Below, one piece after another: positions 8,404 through 14,048 of a stretch of 27,592 nucleotides of DNA (the first letter of the stretch is position 1; every line of letters starts with the position of its first letter). The notes under the pieces were generated by a model, which was not told the DNA's origin, did not search any database, and was given only the letters and a program-made list of their open reading frames with translations. The position numbers and the translations under genes are program-made. The stretch covers positions 1 through 27,592 of the forward strand of contig CAIYYW010000179.1 of the NCBI GenBank assembly GCA_903930515.1, written 5' to 3'. This DNA comes from an uncultured delta proteobacterium. Lineage in GTDB: Bacteria; RBG-13-61-14; DRUE01.

Positions 8404-8450
8404 TTTTTGCCGCGTTAGGATCGGCCGGGTGGGCTGGTTTGCAATCCCTC

Positions 8451-8480
8451 TTGACAGGATGGGGTAAAGTTTAGTACAGT
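8451..8480 (+). promoter_or_regulatory. Predicted promoter giving a near-leaderless message
   Basis: A perfect TTGACA (8451-8456) is followed after 18 nt by TACAGT (8475-8480). Only 8 nt separate the -10 from the ATG at 8489, so transcription would start within a base or two of the start codon. The sequence between the -10 and the ATG (ATCATCGG) has no Shine-Dalgarno sequence. Confidence 0.5.
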
Positions 8481-8488
8481 ATCATCGG

Positions 8489-8878
8489 ATGCCGGAAGAG
8501 AAGAAAATATTCATTTCCCAGGAAGTCCTGAACGCCCTGTTTGAGCAGGGCCAGGCCGAACTCCAGGACGACCAGTTGATTATCCATTCCAAGGAGAAGC
8601 AGGTGTTCAAGCTGGTTGCGGCCTATAAATTTTTATACCTGGTGGAAGGAGAATCTGATCCGAATAAATTGATTGGCAAAATTTTCACCGAGGAAGAAAT
8701 GAAGAACGCCAAGGCCGATATTTATATGGACTCGGTGATTTACAAGGATCTGGCCTACCAGGTGGAAACCGGATTCCTCGGCATTCCCCAGACCAAGAAG
8801 GCCGAAAAGACCGCGGAAAAAGTGGATGCCGTGGATGATGTCAAGATGCTGGAGAACTATCTGCTCAAAATCCTCTGA
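8489..8878 (+). CDS. Unrecognised small cytoplasmic protein
   Basis: 129 aa, with no signal peptide or membrane segment. I do not recognise the family. Residues 1-95 look like a compact alpha/beta domain (FISQEVLNALFEQGQAEL, then QLIIHSKEKQVFKLVAAYKF). Residues 96-117 are a Lys/Glu/Ala-rich linker (TKKAEKTAEKVDAVDD), and the protein ends in a short hydrophobic helix-like tail, KMLENYLLKIL. It is monocistronic, divergent from the metallophosphoesterase and convergent with the FG-GAP gene. The coding character is convincing: acidic and basic residues alternate and the composition resembles a normal soluble protein. The start is supported by a consensus promoter immediately upstream rather than by a ribosome binding site. 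The function is unknown; the linker-plus-tail ending suggests a docking peptide. Confidence 0.8.
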   Translation: MPEEKKIFISQEVLNALFEQGQAELQDDQLIIHSKEKQVFKLVAAYKFLYLVEGESDPNKLIGKIFTEEEMKNAKADIYMDSVIYKDLAYQVETGFLGIPQTKKAEKTAEKVDAVDDVKMLENYLLKIL

Positions 8879-8934
8879 CTGTATTTTTCTGAATCCCCTG
8901 CGCCTCAATAAAAACAAATTCTTCGCGCTCTTTG

Positions 8935-8970
8935 ACTTCGGCGAACTCCCTTCGGGGCTGAGCCTCAGGG
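8935..8970. repeat. Imperfect palindromic intergenic element
   Basis: The 139-bp gap between two convergent stops (8878 and 9018) holds a GC-rich stretch with CCC-TTCG-GGG (8948-8957), a UUCG-type tetraloop hairpin, and the palindrome CTGAGCCTCAG (8958-8968). It resembles the short palindromic intergenic elements that recur in many genomes, or it may be a weak bidirectional terminator. Recurrence cannot be tested in one window. The rest of the gap shows nothing else. Confidence 0.3.
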
Positions 8971-9017
8971 TAGAAGGCAGGGTTGAAGACACTCAAACCA
9001 ACTCTTTGCGCGGAAGA

Positions 9018-10709
9018 TTATTTCCAGATAATCACTTTGATCCGGGTTTCTTCCTTGGCCTCCGCAATCTTTTTTAACTCGTCTTCCTCGCTCACCGCGG
9101 CCGGGGCCGATCCGGGCGAGGCCTGGGACTTCTTCGCCTCTTCCATCGCCTTCCGCTTTTCCTTGACCCGCTCCTCGCTTTCGTAATAAGTGATCAGGTC
9201 CATTCTCTGGTCCTGGTTCAAGTCCGCGAAATCATAGGCCCAGGAGCTTTCCAGGCCGAGGCTCTGGCTCGGGGTCTGGGTCTTGAAATCCACCGCCTTG
9301 TTCCCAAAATAAATGTTGAGCGAGTCCGCGCCGTTGTCCGCGACCAGGTCGGGGAATCCGTCTCCGTTGACATCGGCTCCGAAATAGATCAGCGGGTTGA
9401 ACTCTCCCCTGATCATCGCCTCCGGGTCCATAATGATCCCCAAAATATTTATCCGGTAATTCAACTGAATCCGCTGGTCGGTTTTGGCGAATTCATTCCC
9501 CGGATCCTGGGCGTATCTACCGTTCGGCTGGATCAGGTAAATCTTGAACTGGACCTTGACCGAGTTGTCGGTGAGCATCTTAAAAGCCTGGGCCGGAGCG
9601 AAATGAAAAAAAGGCACCACAAAATCACGCTTGCCGTCCCGGTTCATATCGTAGGCTCCGAAATCAGCGCGGAAACCCGCCGAACTGATTTTCTGATCGG
9701 GCACGGCCGGATATACCAGGCCGGGTTTTCCATAATAAATCATATATTGGATGTTCACCCGCTGCTCCACCGAGCCGAATTTTACCTTGATAATGTCGGC
9801 GATGCCGTCCATATTCAAATCCACGAAGGTGAGCATCTCCCCCATAAACCCGAGCTTCTTCTCGCTTGAGGTGAGCACGCTCCGGTCAAAATGCAGGCAG
9901 GGCTTGTCCGCGAATTTGCCCCCATCCTCCTGGCAATACACCCAGAGGTCGTTGCCCAGGATCCCGATCAGGTCCGGCTTTTTGTCCCCGTTAAAATCTT
10001 CCACGAACAGGTCCGGGACCGTGTAGGTGGCCGAGGTGCGTTTCATATAGGTGCGGAAGCGGAGGAACTGGTTGATGTCGTCGGTATGGGTGAGGTCTCC
10101 CCAGCTTCCGACCTTGTAGCTCAGTTGGGAGGACAGCTTTACTTTTTGGAACAACTGGTAATTTCCGGTTGGGGATTTTTTGTAAATGGACGGGCCGCCA
10201 ATTTCCGGGGAGATCAGTTCCGGGACGCCGTCTTGATCAAAGTCGGCCAGGAAATGCTGGCGGGAGGGGTTGCGATATTCCGCGTAGCGGAAGATGGTGG
10301 GGGACTGGATCAGGGGGACTAATTTGCCGAACTTTCCGTCGGACTTGTCAAAATAAAATACCCCGCTGTCGCGGAAGGCGACGAATTCGTCTCCCGGGGC
10401 GTCCGCCACATTGCCGCAGTCAAAGGATCGGAGGTCCGAGGGCAAAAAATAATCCCAGGTCGGAACCGGCGCGAACCCCAGGCTCGCGTTCTGGAGAAAA
10501 ATCGCCAGATGACTTTTGTCTTCCTCGCTCGCCTTGGTGTAGATCATCAGCAGGTCCAATTTTTTGTCCCCGTTGACATCGCAGATGATTTTATCCCGGG
10601 CGGTCCCGGCAAGGGACATCTGGCTGTATTGATACTGCTGAGGGCCAAAGGCGGCCAAACTGAAGACGGGCGCGAGCAGGGCCGCGATTGAAAAGAGTGT
10701 TTTTTTCAT
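9018..10709 (-). CDS. Secreted FG-GAP/VCBS-type calcium-loop beta-propeller protein
   Basis: 563 aa. Residues 1-20 are a Sec signal peptide (MKKTLFSIAALLAPVFSLAA). Seven calcium-binding loops of the FG-GAP type are visible, starting near residues 44 (DVNGDKKLD), 156 (DFDQDGVPE), 238 (DFNGDKKPD), 297 (DLNMDGIAD), 354 (DMNRDGKRD), 446 (DVNGDGFPD) and 496 (DLNQDQRMD). A degenerate one lies near 98. This matches an integrin-alpha-like propeller of seven or eight blades. After residue 510 there is a highly charged tail (KEKRKAMEEAKK...) ending IKVIIWK. No enzymatic residues are recognised; binding or adhesion is the usual role of such proteins. Its ATG overlaps the TGA of the ABC permease by 4 bp (ATGA), with AGGAGGG 10 nt upstream, so it is co-translated with the transporter. 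Confidence 0.85.
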   Translation of the reverse strand: MKKTLFSIAALLAPVFSLAAFGPQQYQYSQMSLAGTARDKIICDVNGDKKLDLLMIYTKASEEDKSHLAIFLQNASLGFAPVPTWDYFLPSDLRSFDCGNVADAPGDEFVAFRDSGVFYFDKSDGKFGKLVPLIQSPTIFRYAEYRNPSRQHFLADFDQDGVPELISPEIGGPSIYKKSPTGNYQLFQKVKLSSQLSYKVGSWGDLTHTDDINQFLRFRTYMKRTSATYTVPDLFVEDFNGDKKPDLIGILGNDLWVYCQEDGGKFADKPCLHFDRSVLTSSEKKLGFMGEMLTFVDLNMDGIADIIKVKFGSVEQRVNIQYMIYYGKPGLVYPAVPDQKISSAGFRADFGAYDMNRDGKRDFVVPFFHFAPAQAFKMLTDNSVKVQFKIYLIQPNGRYAQDPGNEFAKTDQRIQLNYRINILGIIMDPEAMIRGEFNPLIYFGADVNGDGFPDLVADNGADSLNIYFGNKAVDFKTQTPSQSLGLESSWAYDFADLNQDQRMDLITYYESEERVKEKRKAMEEAKKSQASPGSAPAAVSEEDELKKIAEAKEETRIKVIIWK

Positions 10710-11611
10710 AAGGTAAAATCCCTCCTTTTAACAATCACCAGGGACGCGCAGAAGAAGACCAGGAAATAAATTCCGCAGACCAGAATCATTTTCTGGATAT
10801 CCCCGACCCACCAGGTGGTGATGGGCACCCCGGCTGGAAGGTCGTCCAATATGGTGAGCGGGACGAACCGCAAGATCGGGAACCCGAACAGGTTGAAGGG
10901 GACGAAATAGGATCCGAGATGGAAGCCGAGGTTGCTGGGGATGATCCCGACCAGGTCGAAGAAAAAATAGCAGATGATGCCCATAATCATCGCCCCGCCC
11001 ATGGTGCTGGAAAAACTGCTCACCAGCATCGCCAGGCTGGAAATGGTGATGAAGGGGATCATCAGCATCACCATCGCGATCAGCAAATGCTTGAACATCA
11101 CGCTCTTTTTGAATAACAAATAACCGTCCTCGGTCAGGTCCCCCAATCCGTAATAATGCCAGCCCATCCCCAGGCCCACGGTCAAAAAGATCATAAGCGC
11201 GATCGCGATCATCACCCAGGCCGTGATGTATTTCGCCAGCATCATCTCAATCCGGGTGACGGGACGGGAGAGAATATTCTTGACCGTTCCCCAGGTCATC
11301 TCCACCGAGAAGATCATACAGATCATCAGGAAGATGATGGATGACCCGATGTCCACCCCCCGCAACATCAGCCCGACCGCGAAGGCGTATCCGGACCCGG
11401 AGCTGAGCTTGGCGGCCTGCTCAATATGGAAGGTGAGGTAGGACGCGATCAGGGCGATCCCCACCATCGCAATATATCCTCCCCGGATCACCCAGTAGTT
11501 GAGCATCTTGTAAAGCTCAACCTTGATCACCACTAAAAAGCGCAAGAGCGAAAATCCGCGGAACTCCGAGAGTAATCCCCAGCCGGTCCCGGTTTTGGTT
11601 TCAATAGACAT
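10706..11611 (-). CDS. ABC-2-type transporter permease
   Basis: 301 aa from the ATG at 11611 (MSIETKTG). The reading frame stays open further upstream, but that stretch lies inside the ATPase gene in another frame and is Arg/Ser/Trp-rich nonsense. About six membrane segments are seen: roughly residues 33-55, 75-100, 120-150, 165-195, 205-225 and 270-292. The segment WGTVKNILSRPVTRIEMMLAKY between helices 2 and 3 is typical of ABC-2 permeases that partner with a separate ATPase. It would form the export channel in the inner membrane. The ATPase stop overlaps this gene by 11 bp and the FG-GAP gene start overlaps its TGA, so all three form one operon. The substrate is unknown. Confidence 0.88.
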   Translation of the reverse strand: MSIETKTGTGWGLLSEFRGFSLLRFLVVIKVELYKMLNYWVIRGGYIAMVGIALIASYLTFHIEQAAKLSSGSGYAFAVGLMLRGVDIGSSIIFLMICMIFSVEMTWGTVKNILSRPVTRIEMMLAKYITAWVMIAIALMIFLTVGLGMGWHYYGLGDLTEDGYLLFKKSVMFKHLLIAMVMLMIPFITISSLAMLVSSFSSTMGGAMIMGIICYFFFDLVGIIPSNLGFHLGSYFVPFNLFGFPILRFVPLTILDDLPAGVPITTWWVGDIQKMILVCGIYFLVFFCASLVIVKRRDFTL

Positions 11612-12527
11612 CTTTTGAATCCCCGGTCTGTTCCACGAACAAATCCTCCAGGTTCCTCCGTCGGGCTGAAATGGAATGAACCGAAAAACCCGCCTGGACC
11701 AGGTCGCGGTTGATTTTCGACAAATCCCATTGTTCCTTCCGGAATTCCAGCCAGCCCGCCTTCGGGATCTGGAGACGGATGCCCGGGAAATTTTTCTCCA
11801 AAAAATCCTTGGCCCGATCCGCCTCGTCCGTCTTGAGCTCGGCCAAATCCTGTTCTCCCCCCAGCAGCTTGTCCACATCGCCCTCCGCGATCAGGCCTCC
11901 CCGATACATAATCCCGATCCGGTTGCAGACCATTTCCATCTCGCTCAGGATATGGCTGGAGAGGAAAACGGTCATCTTGCCTTCCTGGCTGATCCGCCGG
12001 ATCAGGTTGCGCACCTCCCGGATCCCCTGCGGGTCCAGCCCGTTGGTCGGCTCGTCCAGGATCAGGAGCTTGGGACTATGCAATAAGGCCAGGCCGATTC
12101 CGAGCCGTTGTTTCATCCCGTGCGAGTATCCCTTGACCTTATGCTTGGCCCGTTTGGAAAGGCCGACCATTTCCAGGACCTCCCGGACCCGCGCCTGATT
12201 AACCCCGCCGCTCAAATCCCCGAACAGGCTCAAATTCCGATACCCGCTCAGATAGGGATAAAAGGCCGGGGATTCCACCAGCGCCCCCACCTGGGCGATG
12301 GTCTTGCGGAAATCCCGGTGCAGGTCGTGGCCGAAGATTCTCACCGTCCCCGAGTCGGAATGGATCAGGCTCAGGATCATCCGGATGGTGGTGGTCTTGC
12401 CGGCTCCGTTCGGGCCGATGAAGCCATAGACATCCCCCTGAAGAATGGTCAGGTTCAAATCCTTGACCGCGTGGATGTCCGCGAAAGTCTTGGACAGGCC
12501 CCGGACTTCTAAAACCGGTTCTTTCAT
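11601..12527 (-). CDS. ABC transporter ATP-binding protein
   Basis: 308 aa from the ATG at 12527 (MKEPVLEVRGLSK). An in-frame GTG ten codons upstream lacks a ribosome binding site, whereas AAGGG precedes this ATG. The nucleotide-binding domain is complete: Walker A GPNGAGKTT (38-46), Q-loop near Q79, a variant signature YSHGMKQR (134-141) where LSGGQ is usual, Walker B LLILDEP (154-160) and switch histidine H192 in LSSHILSE. The C-terminal 90 residues are the accessory region typical of the antibiotic/multidrug ABC-2 exporter ATPases (BcrA/DrrA/CcmA-like). It powers the downstream permease. The variant signature motif is common in this subgroup and does not argue against activity. Confidence 0.92.
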   Translation of the reverse strand: MKEPVLEVRGLSKTFADIHAVKDLNLTILQGDVYGFIGPNGAGKTTTIRMILSLIHSDSGTVRIFGHDLHRDFRKTIAQVGALVESPAFYPYLSGYRNLSLFGDLSGGVNQARVREVLEMVGLSKRAKHKVKGYSHGMKQRLGIGLALLHSPKLLILDEPTNGLDPQGIREVRNLIRRISQEGKMTVFLSSHILSEMEMVCNRIGIMYRGGLIAEGDVDKLLGGEQDLAELKTDEADRAKDFLEKNFPGIRLQIPKAGWLEFRKEQWDLSKINRDLVQAGFSVHSISARRRNLEDLFVEQTGDSKDVY

Positions 12528-12535
12528 TTTCCCTT

Positions 12536-12563
12536 TTGAAATTAGATCAAACTCCACTAAAAT
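12536..12563 (+). promoter_or_regulatory. Predicted promoter of the phosphoglucose isomerase gene
   Basis: TTGAAA (12536-12541), 16 nt, then TAAAAT (12558-12563): close to the sigma-70 consensus. The predicted start near 12570 gives a leader of about 33 nt that contains the strong ribosome binding site. Confidence 0.55.
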
Positions 12564-12567
12564 GCAA
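12539..12567 (-). promoter_or_regulatory. Possible promoter of the ABC transporter operon, overlapping the divergent one
   Basis: On the minus strand TTGCAT (12567-12562), 17 nt, TAATTT (12544-12539). The -10 match is weak. The site occupies almost the same bases as the plus-strand promoter, so the two RNA polymerases could exclude each other. Confidence 0.3.
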
Positions 12568-12590
12568 GAAAAGGTTGGGATTGAATTCTA

Positions 12591-12598
12591 AAGGAGGG
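12591..12598 (+). promoter_or_regulatory. Strong ribosome binding site
   Basis: AAGGAGGG ends 4 nt before the ATG at 12603. It is close to a perfect anti-16S complement and stands out against the weak sites before most other genes here. Confidence 0.7.
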
Positions 12599-12602
12599 AA
12601 AG

Positions 12603-13994
12603 ATGATCAAGCTGGATTATCGCTTCGCGGTCAAGGAAATCATCCGCAAGAACGGCCTGGGCAAAACCGAAATGGACGCCGTTTTGAAAAAGGCCCGGAC
12701 CGTCTTGAAAGAGCTGGCCAAGCAAAGGGCGGCCGGCGGGTTGGGGTTTGCCAACGCGCTCTCGGATCGGGAGATGTTGAGAAAGACCGCGGAACTGGCG
12801 CGGCATTTTGAAGGAAGGATTGAGAATGTGGTCGCCCTCGGCATCGGCGGGTCCGCGCTCGGGGCGAGGACTCTGGCGAAAGCGCTTCTTCCCGAGCCGC
12901 TCGCGCAGAACCCGGCGCTGGAAAAAAGGCCGCGGCTTTTAGTCTGCGACAACATTGACCCGGACTGGCTGAAGGACATTTTCAAAATCGCCTTTTCCGG
13001 CCCGAGTTTGTTTCTGGTGATCAGCAAGTCCGGCGCCACCGCGGAGACCGGTTCCCAGCTTTTATTCCTGATCAACAAGCTCAAGCAGGTTTACGGGGAG
13101 GGATGGAAGGACCGCCTGGTCGCGGTGACCGATCCGGAAAAAGGGATTCTGAGAAAATTCGTCAATCAGCATCATCTGAAGAGCCTTCCGGTCCCGGCTC
13201 AGGTCGGGGGCAGGTATTCCGTGCTTACCCCGGTCGGGCTTTTGCCGGCTGGGTTGCTCGGGATTGATCTGGAGCAATTGATGCGGGGCGCGATTGAGAT
13301 GGACGAGATGAGCTTCAAGTTGTCCAAGGACTTTGGCCCGGCCGAACTCCTGGCCGCGATTTATTTCCAGTTTGCGGGCAAAGGCCGGAAGATTCTGGTG
13401 ATGATGCCTTACAGCAACAAGCTCTCGGATTTTTCCGAATGGTTCGCCCAGCTCTGGGCGGAAAGTCTGGGCAAAAAATATTCGCTCGCCGGCAGGCCGG
13501 TCCGCGCCGGCTCCACCCCGGTCCGGGCCTTGGGAGCCACCGACCAGCACAGCCAGATGCAGCTTTATCTGGAAGGCCCGGAGGATAAGCTGGTCACTTT
13601 CCTGAAGCTGGATAAATTTTCCGAACCGCTCGCCATCCCCGCGGCCCCGGCCGGCTTGGAGGAATTGAGCTGGCTTACCGGGCACAGCATGGCTGAGTTG
13701 ATCAATGTGGAATTGTTCGCCACTTCCGCGAGCCTGGCAAGGGAGGGACGGCCCAGCCTGACCATCTCGATCCCGAAGCTGGACGCCTATCATCTCGGAC
13801 AACTTTTTTATCTCTTTGAACTCGCCACCGTGATCGCGGGCGGGCTTTGGAAAATCAACCCCTTTGATCAGCCCGGGGTGGAATTGGGAAAGCAATACAC
13901 CTACTCCCTGATGGGCAGGAAAGGGTTTGAGGAAAAGAAAAAGGAGTTGGAGCAGTTTCAGAAAAAAGGCGGACAATATTGCTGGCCGAAATAA
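12603..13994 (+). CDS. pgi: Glucose-6-phosphate isomerase
   Basis: 463 aa, cytoplasmic. It interconverts glucose 6-phosphate and fructose 6-phosphate in glycolysis and gluconeogenesis. Both SIS-type halves are present. Visible family signatures are GIGGSALGARTL (80-91), the sugar-phosphate loop SKSGATAETGS (141-151), VGGRYSVLTPVG (201-212), the catalytic Glu in WAESLGK (E287), the catalytic His in DQHSQ (H316), and the C-terminal PGVELGKQYTYSLMGRKG with the catalytic Lys. The length is near 450-460 aa, like the shorter bacterial enzymes rather than the roughly 550-aa E. coli/animal type. It has its own promoter and an excellent ribosome binding site, and is divergent from the ABC operon and convergent with the GH2 gene. 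It is the only central-metabolism gene in the window. Confidence 0.97.
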   Translation: MIKLDYRFAVKEIIRKNGLGKTEMDAVLKKARTVLKELAKQRAAGGLGFANALSDREMLRKTAELARHFEGRIENVVALGIGGSALGARTLAKALLPEPLAQNPALEKRPRLLVCDNIDPDWLKDIFKIAFSGPSLFLVISKSGATAETGSQLLFLINKLKQVYGEGWKDRLVAVTDPEKGILRKFVNQHHLKSLPVPAQVGGRYSVLTPVGLLPAGLLGIDLEQLMRGAIEMDEMSFKLSKDFGPAELLAAIYFQFAGKGRKILVMMPYSNKLSDFSEWFAQLWAESLGKKYSLAGRPVRAGSTPVRALGATDQHSQMQLYLEGPEDKLVTFLKLDKFSEPLAIPAAPAGLEELSWLTGHSMAELINVELFATSASLAREGRPSLTISIPKLDAYHLGQLFYLFELATVIAGGLWKINPFDQPGVELGKQYTYSLMGRKGFEEKKKELEQFQKKGGQYCWPK

Positions 13995-13997
13995 GCA

Positions 13998-14027
13998 TTT
14001 AGCGCAATTGCCAGGAACGGCGCTAAA
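13998..14027. terminator. Hairpin between convergent pgi and GH2 genes
   Basis: TTTAGCGC (13998-14005) and GCGCTAAA (14020-14027) form a perfect 8-bp stem with a 14-nt loop, 3 nt after the pgi stop and 21 nt from the GH2 stop. The flanks lack a long T-run, so it may act as a bidirectional processing or termination structure rather than a classical intrinsic terminator. Confidence 0.45.
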
Positions 14028-14048
14028 CTCGGAACGCGGAATTGTCCC

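Noticed and set aside
11612-11878. 89 extra upstream codons in the permease reading frame
   Set aside because: They lie inside the ATPase gene out of frame and read as Arg/Ser/Trp-rich nonsense. The ATG at 11611 gives a normal ABC-2 permease start.
12528-12557. GTG start ten codons upstream for the ABC ATPase
   Set aside because: There is no ribosome binding site before the GTG, and the extra residues lie outside the conserved domain start. The ATG at 12527 is preceded by AAGGG.
13062-13976. 304-codon minus-strand open frame opposite pgi
   Set aside because: pgi is certain on the other strand; the shadow has unnatural His/Gln/Arg-rich composition.
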